Source: JAIQFF01 sp963788505
GTDB lineage: Bacteria; Acidobacteriota; Terriglobia; Terriglobales; Acidobacteriaceae
Assembly: GCA_963788505.1 (NCBI GenBank)
Contig: CAWBGY010000011.1
Span: forward strand, 245,743-309,742
Reading direction: 5' to 3'
Length of the DNA: 64,000 nucleotides
Positions within the stretch are counted from its first letter, which is position 1. The number at the start of each line of letters is the position of its first letter. The translations under genes and the position numbers were made by a program. A model generated the notes under the pieces. It had not been told where the DNA came from and made no database searches. It worked only from the letters and a program-made list of their open reading frames with translations. Below, one piece after another: positions 35,918 through 43,046 of the stretch.

Positions 35918-36005
35918 AGTTGACGTAATCAGCGTTCTCACCAGTTTGCGCCGTTTGTTCGCCCGACGCCGGTCAATGAGTGAAATCGCGATTTTACGCC
36001 AATTG
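35918..36005 (+). repeat. Cassette repeat, copy C
   Basis: GCGTTCTCACC, TTTGCGCCGTTTGTTCGCC, TCAATGAGTGAAATCGCGAT, TTACGCCAATT. The stop codon and last 21 codons of the adjacent lipoprotein gene lie inside it. Confidence 0.85.
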
Positions 36006-36990
36006 CGGCAGCCGCCATGTGCTGGCGGAAGGGGGAATCCGGTGCAGCGAAGGCGAACTGATCAACTCCCCCGAATTTTGCTTCGTTCATGTTGACCCAG
36101 CCACTAGCGCCAGACCTCATTTTCACTTTCGCCCACCAGACTTTTTCTCCGAGGTCAACATAGTTAGCCGCGCAGTCATTCCCCAGGCAGCCGCTTCCGT
36201 CCGGCCATTTGGCGAAGGTAATGTCGTACTCGCGATAGAACCGCCCCTTGAACCAAGCAGCAGAGAAGCCCTCACCACGGTATGTGTACGTAAGGATCGT
36301 ATCTCCTTGCCGTAAATCATCCTGAGGCAAATCCTCATTTAGCCGGATGACGCCCGGCTTGTACGTGATGACGACTCCCGAAACGCCTGTCACCACAGCT
36401 TTCGTGGGGATTGTCGCTATGCGCTTGCGGCTTGGTTTCCAGGTATCGAAAACTTCCACCGTTGCCGCCGCTGTCCATTCGCCATAGGTGCATCCCTCAA
36501 AGGGACAGGCATTCCAGTCGAGGAAGGGCAGGCTTGGTGCAGGTTGTACTACGTATGACGGTGATTCCGGTGCTGCCACAGGCGAAGCGCCAAGCGGGTT
36601 TGTGCTGGGTGCCTCGGTGGGCATCGTCGCATAGTCCAGCTTCGGATTGGTATCCGTCGTACATTTTGTGTATGTCTGCCAACCATCCCCGTGCTGTATC
36701 CCTAGAGTTACCGGATCGATAAGCCGGTAGTGCTGGTCCCCTACGATCGACGTGTTCGGTTCCCACGTTCCTGGCTCAAAGCAGCCGCCAGGCCCGCAGA
36801 AGGAAACCGAGAATAGATTCTCCGTCTGCTTCTTAATTTGAACCCCGAATGCGTCAGAACAACGCCCCTTCCAAAACCCGGTGAAATCAGGTGGCGTGCT
36901 CTTTACAGGTTCGGTGCGATTATTGCAGGCAACGGTCAGGAAACACAGGCATGAGAGCAACACGAAACACTGCTTGAACCAACGGTTCAT
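35938..36990 (-). CDS. Putative lipoprotein, unknown; 3' end lies in a cassette repeat
   Basis: A 350-residue protein with a lipoprotein signal peptide (VLLSCLCFLTVACNN; lipobox ending in C22). The mature protein is rich in Pro, Trp and Gly (FTGFWKGRCSDAFGVQIKK, FLDWNACPFEGCTYGEWTAAATVEVF) with an SH3-like stretch (VKMRSGASGWVNMNEAKFGG). The last part, beginning about IGVKSRFHSLTG, is encoded by the repeat, so the natural C terminus was probably earlier. No function recognised. Confidence 0.6.
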   Translation of the reverse strand: MNRWFKQCFVLLSCLCFLTVACNNRTEPVKSTPPDFTGFWKGRCSDAFGVQIKKQTENLFSVSFCGPGGCFEPGTWEPNTSIVGDQHYRLIDPVTLGIQHGDGWQTYTKCTTDTNPKLDYATMPTEAPSTNPLGASPVAAPESPSYVVQPAPSLPFLDWNACPFEGCTYGEWTAAATVEVFDTWKPSRKRIATIPTKAVVTGVSGVVITYKPGVIRLNEDLPQDDLRQGDTILTYTYRGEGFSAAWFKGRFYREYDITFAKWPDGSGCLGNDCAANYVDLGEKVWWAKVKMRSGASGWVNMNEAKFGGVDQFAFAAPDSPFRQHMAAAAIGVKSRFHSLTGVGRTNGANW

Positions 36991-37066
36991 GTGCGCTGCC
37001 CTCTTGCGTGGTGAGGATCGATCTTACTCCTGCTCATTCTAGGGCTGTAAATAACGGGCATCGAAT

Positions 37067-37156
37067 TACTGTCGTAACCAGGCGATAGCGCAAGTGTGCG
37101 TCTTTTCTTCGCCTTTTTGCATGTCAACGAGTGAAATCGCGATGTTACGCCAGTTA
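37067..37156 (+). repeat. Cassette repeat, copy D
   Basis: GTCGTAACCAGGCGATAGC, AAGTGTGCGT, TCAACGAGTGAAATCGCGAT, GTTACGCCAGTTAAG. TAAC-CA-GGCG at the left end pairs with CGCC-A-GTTA at the right. The rest of the 364-bp gap between the flanking divergent genes holds nothing recognised. Confidence 0.85.
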
Positions 37157-37354
37157 AGTTCTTATGGCATGATTTCCAGTGCGAAGCGCGTCGACTGTAA
37201 TGGTTGGACGGCTCCTTGAGCCGATGAGAGCCAATCTTGGCGCCATGTGGCCGGCTCGCGTCGCGACCGGCAACATCCGCTACGATGACAGTATGGTACA
37301 GTTCCGTGACCACCAACTCGAAGACAGTCTGTCAATCCGGACGGAGCGACGTTG

Positions 37355-37846
37355 ATGAGTAAAGGGCGTGAGATTCGTTGCTACGACTACGTCAACCATC
37401 CCTACGAGCGTGTCCGCGATGCGTTGATGCAGGACGCACTCTCCGTGTTCCAGTCGGCTACGAAGTCTGCCGATTCCCGGGCGCAATCGATCGCGGCTGA
37501 ACTGCACGTCGACATTGGCGGTATTGGGGTCATGACCGATATCAAGATTTCCGTCAAAAACGTCGAGGAGAAGGTCTTTGATGCGGTGTGGGCTCCCGCT
37601 ACCCGGTTGGTGCTCGAATGGAAGGCCGCGACCATGCCACGCTTGTTCCCGCTCATGAAGGCTGACCTTTCTATCTACCCGCTGACCGCTACCGAAACGC
37701 AGTTGGATTTCTTGGGCCTTTACGAACCACCGTTCGGCACCGTGGGAAAGGCCATGAACGCAATCGTCGGCCACCGCATCGCGGAGGTGTCGGTTCATCG
37801 CTTTATTAGCGACGTGGCAGCCTATCTCCGAAAGGCGCTTGCATAG
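37355..37846 (+). CDS. SRPBCC-like lipid-binding-fold protein, unknown
   Basis: A 163-residue soluble protein. DYVNHPYERVRDALMQDALSVFQ, an internal strand-rich section (IKISVKNVEEKVFDAVWA, LVLEWKAATMPRLFPLMKADLSIYPLTATETQLDFLGLYEPPFGTVG) and a long C-terminal helix (NAIVGHRIAEVSVHRFISDVAAYLRKAL) fit a helix-grip (SRPBCC/START-like) fold. Such proteins bind hydrophobic ligands. A specific role is unknown. Confidence 0.6.
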   Translation: MSKGREIRCYDYVNHPYERVRDALMQDALSVFQSATKSADSRAQSIAAELHVDIGGIGVMTDIKISVKNVEEKVFDAVWAPATRLVLEWKAATMPRLFPLMKADLSIYPLTATETQLDFLGLYEPPFGTVGKAMNAIVGHRIAEVSVHRFISDVAAYLRKALA

Positions 37847-37910
37847 TTAACCGTATCGGCAAGCTCGCCCGCCTCGGTTGATGGAAACCATTTTGTCCTC
37901 ATTCAGAATT

Positions 37911-37957
37911 GGCTGATCTCGGGTCAATGAGCGATATCGCGATTTATCGCCAGTTAT
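37911..37957 (+). repeat. Cassette repeat, partial copy E
   Basis: Right half only: GGGTCAATGAGCGATATCGC, TTATCGCCAGTTATC. The left half is degenerate or absent. Confidence 0.7.
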
Positions 37958-37987
37958 CATAAGCAACGTCTGCAAGGTAGGTAGCTA

Positions 37988-38287
37988 ATGATCGGGACCA
38001 CTGGCGGTACCGTGTTGTTCATAATCAATGTGCTTTTTGCAAGTGTGTTAGGGATCGTAGCTGGTGGCTTTACATGCTTGGTGCTGCATCGTCCTTGGGG
38101 CCTCAAGCCAGCTCTCATAGATGCCATACTCGCGGCAGTTGTCGCGGTTATCGCCGCGTATGTGGTAGGGGCGATAGAGAGTGCCAGCCATGTTTGGGGA
38201 TCGCGTGTGACGCTGATTTTAGCCATCGGAGCGGCCAGCGTCGTGGTGAGGCACCTGATGCGCCTTTCGCTTCGTTCGTCGAATTAG
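37988..38287 (+). CDS. Small membrane protein, unknown
   Basis: A 99-residue protein with three helices (TVLFIINVLFASVLGIVAGGFTCLV, ALIDAILAAVVAVIAAYVVGAI, VTLILAIGAASVVVRHLM). No family identified. The stop is 10 bp from the next repeat. Confidence 0.55.
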   Translation: MIGTTGGTVLFIINVLFASVLGIVAGGFTCLVLHRPWGLKPALIDAILAAVVAVIAAYVVGAIESASHVWGSRVTLILAIGAASVVVRHLMRLSLRSSN

Positions 38288-38296
38288 CCCGATGAT

Positions 38297-38371
38297 TTAC
38301 GAAAACAGGCGTTAGCACTCATTGACCCCGCCGGGAGGGGGTTTTGAGTGTAATCGCGATGTTACGCCAAC
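38297..38371 (+). repeat. Cassette repeat, copy F (hairpin type II)
   Basis: ACAGGCGTTAGCACTCATTG, CCCCGCCGGGAGGGG, TTTTGAGTGTAATCGCGAT, GTTACGCCAAC. The centre differs from copies A-D and folds as CACTCA..GACCCC..GGGGTT..TGAGTG. Confidence 0.88.
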
Positions 38372-38465
38372 CACGATAGTGTGTTTAGGAGGCCTCGGGT
38401 AGAGCAGGAAAAGTGCGGAGTCGGGACTCCGCACAAGGTTTATCGAACTTGCGTTAAAGCTGCGA

Positions 38466-39716
38466 TTACGCTGCTTTTGTTAACTCCTTGCGCAGTGATC
38501 CGAAGCCTGCCCGCACCTCTTCGGAAAGAAGTTGGGGCTGCTCAAATGCCGCGAAGTGCCCGCCTTTGGGGAGCTTGTTGTAATGGACTAGTTTGGGATA
38601 GGCCCTCTCTGCCCAGCTCCGCGGGGCTGGATAGAGTTCGTCGGGGAAGACGCTCACGGCAACCGGGATGGAGACGCCTTTGGCATTGAAATATCCGAGT
38701 TTGCCCCAATTCTCCCAATACAGGCGTGCGCCCGAAAGCGCCGTGTTCGTCAACCAAGCGATCGTGATGTTGTCGAGGACATCATCGCGCGTGAGGCCTT
38801 CTGATTTTCCCTCAAAGACGCGTGAGATCAGCTCGTAGCTGCGCGCGTCGTGATCGAGGAAATAAGCCGCCAAGCCGACGGGTGAGTCCGCGATTCCGTA
38901 TAACGTCTGCGGTCGTAGCCCCATCTGGAATCCGTAGGCGATTCCCTTTTGATATACGAACTGCAAACGCTCGTAAGCTACCTTCTCATCGGCTGAAAGA
39001 CTCGATGGCGCCGGTGCGCCGGAAAAAGCCGCCTTGTCAATGTCGGCTGGAAAGATGCCAGGCATGTTGGTGTGAATGCCGAGCAACTCCGGAGGCGCAT
39101 CCACGCCCATTTGTTCGGTGATGACCGCGCCCCAATCGCCGCCTTGCGCCACGAATTTCGTGTACCCGAGGCGTTTCATCAGCACGACCCAGGCACGCGC
39201 GATGTGGGCTACATCCCACCCGGTGGTGGCCGGTTTTCCTGAGTATCCGTAGCCCGGCAAGGACGGGATTACCAGGTGGAACGCATCGGACGCGCTTCCG
39301 CCATGCGCCGTGGGATTGGTCAGCGGATCGATGATCTTCATCTGTTCGATGATCGAGCCGGGCCATCCGTGGGTCACGATCAGCGGCAACGCATTTTCGT
39401 GTTTTGAACGGACGTGAATGAAGTGAATGTCCAGCCCGTCGATTTCGGTAATGAACGACGGCAGGGCGTTCAGTTTCGCCTCAATCTTGCGCCAGTCATA
39501 GTCTGTCGCCCAATAGCGCGCGAGTGCTTGAGTTGTCGCCAGCTGGACGCCTTGCGAGGCATCTGTAACCGTTTCCCGCTCAGGCCACTTTGTCGCGTTG
39601 ATGCGCCTGCGCAAATCGGTTAGATCCTCCTCTGGAACGTTAATATGAAATGGACGAATTGGATTCTTGTCATCTGCTTGCTTGCTGTCTCGTTGCGTGG
39701 CACTGATTTGGGTCAT
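38466..39716 (-). CDS. Epoxide hydrolase (alpha/beta hydrolase, EHN domain)
   Basis: A 416-residue enzyme: N-terminal EHN domain (IRPFHINVPEEDLTDLRRRINATKWPE) then an alpha/beta hydrolase with the oxyanion HGWPGSIIE, the nucleophile QGGDWGAVITEQ and the catalytic His in KLPKGGHFAAFEQP. PSLPGYGYSGKP is typical of the family. Likely hydrolyses epoxides to diols, with an unknown substrate. GC content and codon use look nearer to the host than the small cassette genes. Flanked by repeats F and G. Confidence 0.9.
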   Translation of the reverse strand: MTQISATQRDSKQADDKNPIRPFHINVPEEDLTDLRRRINATKWPERETVTDASQGVQLATTQALARYWATDYDWRKIEAKLNALPSFITEIDGLDIHFIHVRSKHENALPLIVTHGWPGSIIEQMKIIDPLTNPTAHGGSASDAFHLVIPSLPGYGYSGKPATTGWDVAHIARAWVVLMKRLGYTKFVAQGGDWGAVITEQMGVDAPPELLGIHTNMPGIFPADIDKAAFSGAPAPSSLSADEKVAYERLQFVYQKGIAYGFQMGLRPQTLYGIADSPVGLAAYFLDHDARSYELISRVFEGKSEGLTRDDVLDNITIAWLTNTALSGARLYWENWGKLGYFNAKGVSIPVAVSVFPDELYPAPRSWAERAYPKLVHYNKLPKGGHFAAFEQPQLLSEEVRAGFGSLRKELTKAA

Positions 39717-39830
39717 AGTGGCCTCCTTGTTGAGTGGGTTGGGATTTCTTGGTTTGAGTCAGGAACCAACAGTTCAACGTCAGCCCTGGCAACCTCTGGA
39801 TGGCCGTCGATTATATCGCCGATTCCGAAG

Positions 39831-39918
39831 ATTGTTGTTAACAGGCGTTAGCACAAGTTTGCGCCGTTTGTTCGCCAAAAACCAAGGTCAATGAGTGTAA
39901 TCGCGATTTTACGCCAAC
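39831..39918 (+). repeat. Cassette repeat, copy G
   Basis: GTTGTTAACAGGCGTTAGC, AAGTTTGCGCCGTTTGTTCG, CAATGAGTGTAATCGCGATT, TTACGCCAAC. One of the best-conserved type I copies. Confidence 0.88.
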
Positions 39919-39937
39919 TATTAGCAGGTCTCAGGCG

Positions 39938-40342
39938 ATGGACTACAATGGCGCAGAGACTTGGCCTATGACCAGCGTGAGGTTTGTCTCATGTCTCCTG
40001 TTAGTTCTCACGTCCGTTGCGGCTGCGCGGTGCCCCGAACCTAACCCATCGTGGGTGGTTAACGACGACAGAATTGCGGGTGTCATCGCGGTAAATGGAC
40101 GACCTCTGAAAAAAGCAAAGATACAATTGTCCTCTCCAGTCGCACACTACATTGCTGTTACAGATGGAGAAGGAGTGTTCCTAATTCCGAACGTAGCCGA
40201 TGGCAGCTACTCGTTCGTAGTGAAGGGATGGGGAGAAGCACATCTACAAGTCAAGGGCTGGCACCGTGGAGGAATCAACCGCCCAGCGCTTCTATTTAAC
40301 TCGATAAAACAGTGTCCTCTGCTGACGGTGGTTAGCAATTGA
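39938..40342 (+). CDS. Small secreted carboxypeptidase-regulatory-like protein
   Basis: A 134-residue protein; ATG at 39968 (TSVRFVSCLLLVLTSVAAA) gives a clean signal peptide and may be the real start. It carries one regulatory-like beta-sandwich (GVIAVNGRPLKKAKIQL, DGEGVFLIPNVADGSYSFVV) and no other domain. Similar in type to the larger protein at 34468-35796. Confidence 0.65.
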   Translation: MDYNGAETWPMTSVRFVSCLLLVLTSVAAARCPEPNPSWVVNDDRIAGVIAVNGRPLKKAKIQLSSPVAHYIAVTDGEGVFLIPNVADGSYSFVVKGWGEAHLQVKGWHRGGINRPALLFNSIKQCPLLTVVSN

Positions 40343-40361
40343 CCGTTGGTGCCATTCCACA

Positions 40362-40451
40362 TGGTTGGCGAAATCAGGCGTTAGCACAAGCTTGCGCCGT
40401 TTGTTCGCCAAAAACCAAGGTCAACGAGTGAAATGGCGATTTTTCACCAAC
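40362..40451 (+). repeat. Cassette repeat, copy H
   Basis: GTTGGCGAAATCAGGCGTTA, GCACAAGCTTGCGCCG, TCAACGAGTGAAATGGCGAT, TTTTCACCAAC. The left extension GTTGGCGA is the reverse complement of the family's right end. Confidence 0.88.
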
Positions 40452-40617
40452 AATCCCTTTGAGATACTGCCAACTCCCCAGCTTTCATTGACTTGGCTTA
40501 TGCTTCCGCCGTACCATGCTTGCGCACGATCGGCCCTGCCATCTGGTCCTAAGCCGCATCGATCCCACGATGACATACCACTCTGTTCAAGAAGTATCAG
40601 GACGAGGAAAGGCATTC

Positions 40618-42771
40618 ATGAGTCGCTGGCTTAACCCGCGTTTTCTCACCACGCTCCTGGCTCTTGGCCTCGCCTCCCTGGCGGCAGGCGCACAGGACTC
40701 CACCCCGCCACCCGGAGCGATTCAACCCAATGTTCTCTATGGGGCCGCGTACTACAACGAGTACATGCCCGCCGATCTTCAGCCCGGCCGGCTGGAGAAA
40801 GATGTCGCCCTCATGAAACAGGCCGGTATCTCGGTTGTCCGCATGGGAGAGTCCACCTGGAGTCTCTGGGAACCCTCCGACGGAGTCTTCCAGTACGCCT
40901 GGATGGATCGTGTGGTCGACGCCATGGGCAAAGCCGGGATAAAGGTCATCATGGGCACGCCTACGTACTCGATGCCCACCTGGATGGCCAAGGCCCATCC
41001 CGAGTTTTACGCGCGTCCGCTGGGCGGGGCTTCGATCAGCTACGGCATGCGCCAGAACATGGACACCGACAATCCCAAGTTCCGCTTCTACGCCGAGCGC
41101 GTCATCACTAACCTGGTCTCGCACTACAGAGACAATCCCGCGGTTATCGGCTGGCAGATCGATAACGAAACCGGCTCCTACGGAGCTTCCAACGAGGACG
41201 TCTTTAGCGGCTTCGTCAACCACCTGAAGAAAAAGTTCGGCACCACCGACGCGCTTAACAAGGCCTGGTTCCTCAATTACTGGGGCCAGGACGTCAACGA
41301 CTGGGCCGACATGCCTACCCGCGACAACGCCACCAGCACCAGTTACAAACTGGAGTGGTCGCGCTGGCAACAAATGCGGGTCTCCGACTTCCTCGCCTTT
41401 CAGGCAGCGCTGGTGCGCAAGTCCCGCCGCCCGGACCAATTCGTGACCCAGGACTACGGCTCCATGATGAAGCTCGACGTCAACGAGGTCGAGGTTGCCA
41501 AGTCGCTCGATGTCGTCGCCAACAATCCCTATCATGGCACTCAGGACCATTTCGACGGGGCCTACCAAGCGTTGCAAGGCGACTTCTCGCGCTCTCTCAA
41601 ACACCAGAATTTCCTGGTGACGGAAACCAATGCGCAGACGCTGGGCTGGGACTCTGCCGGGCAATTCCCGCCCTACGACGGCCAACTCCGGCTCGACGTC
41701 TACACCGATCTCTCCTCCGGCGCCAACATGGTCGAGTACTGGCACTGGCACTCGATCCATGCCGGGCAGGAGACCTACTGGAAGGGAGTCTTGAGCCACG
41801 ACCTCGAACCGAACCGCGCCTACGCCGAGGTTTCACGGATCGCGCACGAACTGCAGAAGGTCGGCCCCGAGATCGTCAACCTCCAGATCAAAAATCAGGT
41901 GGCGATCCTCTACAGCGTCGATTCGTCCAACGCCATCAGCTTCATGCCGTTCGAACGGCAGCAGGAACTGGGATGGGTGCCCGGTAAAGCCGTGGGCGGC
42001 TACAACGCCATCCTCTCGCAGTTGCACCGCTCCCTCTATCAGGCGAACGTGGGTGCGGACTTCGTCTTTCCAGAGACTGCCGACTTCTCGCAGTACAAGC
42101 TGCTCATCGTTCCAGCGCTCTATGTTGCCGATGATGCCCTGCTGGAGAAGATCGCCGACTATGTTCACGGCGGCGGCCACGTTCTCATGACCTTCAAGAG
42201 CGGCTTCACCAATGAGAACTCCGCAGTCCGCTGGGAACGCGCGCCCGGACCGCTGCGCGAAGCGGCTGGCTTCACCTACCAGGAGTTCTCCAATCTTGAG
42301 CATCCGCTGGCGCTAAAAGACAACCCGTGGCATGTCCCTGCCGCCGATAACAAGGTCAGCACCTGGGCGGAATTCCTGCTGCCTACTTCGGCCAAGCCGC
42401 TCGCCTTCTACGATCATCCGTTTTTCGGGCGCTGGCCGGCCATCACCCGCAACCAGTTCGGCTCAGGCACGCTTACGTACGAGGGCACCGCTCTCTCCGA
42501 CGCACTCCAGCAGGCCGTTGTCCTTGACGTACTTCGCGAGTCTGGCCTCACCAGTTCCGATCAGGCGCTTCCAGCAAACGTACGGCTCAAGCACGGTACC
42601 AATCGAGCCGGCAAACGCATCCACTACTATCTGAATTACTCGAGTGCTCCTGCGAATTTCACTTATGCGTATGCCGCAGGCCGCGATCTGCTCACCGGCC
42701 ACGCCGTCGCGAAGGGCGGCAGTGTAAGCCTTGCACCATGGGACCTGGCAATACTGGAAGAGGACAAGTAG
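40618..42771 (+). CDS. Beta-galactosidase, GH42 family, secreted
   Basis: The ATG at 40618, preceded by GAGGAAAGG, gives 717 residues with a signal peptide (FLTTLLALGLASLAAGAQ). The GH42 catalytic domain includes AAYYNEYMPADLQPGRLEKD, GTPTYSMPTWMAKAHPEFY and the acid/base E184 in GWQIDNETGSYG, with FLVTETNAQTLGWDS as the probable nucleophile region. A beta-galactosidase trimerisation-like domain (about 400-620) and a C-terminal beta-sandwich follow. It would release beta-galactosides at the cell surface or periplasm. The DNA just upstream (about 40478-40580) preserves the 5' end of a kinase gene (see findings). Confidence 0.93.
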   Translation: MSRWLNPRFLTTLLALGLASLAAGAQDSTPPPGAIQPNVLYGAAYYNEYMPADLQPGRLEKDVALMKQAGISVVRMGESTWSLWEPSDGVFQYAWMDRVVDAMGKAGIKVIMGTPTYSMPTWMAKAHPEFYARPLGGASISYGMRQNMDTDNPKFRFYAERVITNLVSHYRDNPAVIGWQIDNETGSYGASNEDVFSGFVNHLKKKFGTTDALNKAWFLNYWGQDVNDWADMPTRDNATSTSYKLEWSRWQQMRVSDFLAFQAALVRKSRRPDQFVTQDYGSMMKLDVNEVEVAKSLDVVANNPYHGTQDHFDGAYQALQGDFSRSLKHQNFLVTETNAQTLGWDSAGQFPPYDGQLRLDVYTDLSSGANMVEYWHWHSIHAGQETYWKGVLSHDLEPNRAYAEVSRIAHELQKVGPEIVNLQIKNQVAILYSVDSSNAISFMPFERQQELGWVPGKAVGGYNAILSQLHRSLYQANVGADFVFPETADFSQYKLLIVPALYVADDALLEKIADYVHGGGHVLMTFKSGFTNENSAVRWERAPGPLREAAGFTYQEFSNLEHPLALKDNPWHVPAADNKVSTWAEFLLPTSAKPLAFYDHPFFGRWPAITRNQFGSGTLTYEGTALSDALQQAVVLDVLRESGLTSSDQALPANVRLKHGTNRAGKRIHYYLNYSSAPANFTYAYAAGRDLLTGHAVAKGGSVSLAPWDLAILEEDK

Positions 42772-42898
42772 AGAATCAAGACCTCAAAGATTTGTTTTCG
42801 TTTCAATGGCTGATAGCTGTGCCCACGGCAGAATCTGGGAAACTGCCAGCGTCGCGCACCCTTGAACTCCACACCACCCGGCGGGCATTACCCCTTAA

Positions 42899-42974
42899 CT
42901 GTTATTAACAGGCGTTAGCACTCATTGACCCCGCCGGGAGGGGGTTTTGAGTGTAATCGCGATTTTCCGCCAAC
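42899..42974 (+). repeat. Cassette repeat, copy I (hairpin type II)
   Basis: GTTATTAACAGGCGTTAGC, ACTCATTGACCCCGCC, GGGAGGGGGTTTTGAGTG, TTTTCCGCCAAC. Same central hairpin as copy F. Confidence 0.88.
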
Positions 42975-43009
42975 AACCTTTCCAGATTCGGCGAACTCCA
43001 TGGCTTTCA

Positions 43010-43038
43010 TTGACTTGCCTTAGTTTCCGCCATAGCAT
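43010..43038 (+). promoter_or_regulatory. Predicted sigma70-like promoter of the kinase gene
   Basis: TTGACT (43010-43015), a 17-bp spacer and TAGCAT (43033-43038). The kinase ATG follows only 9 bp later, so the transcript would be nearly leaderless. The beta-galactosidase leader has the same layout (TTGACT, 18 bp, TACCAT). Confidence 0.35.
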
Positions 43039-43046
43039 GCTTGCGC

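Noticed and set aside
40516..40617. N-terminal extension of the beta-galactosidase gene
   Set aside because: It is the remnant of a kinase start region; the ribosome-binding site and signal peptide support ATG 40618.
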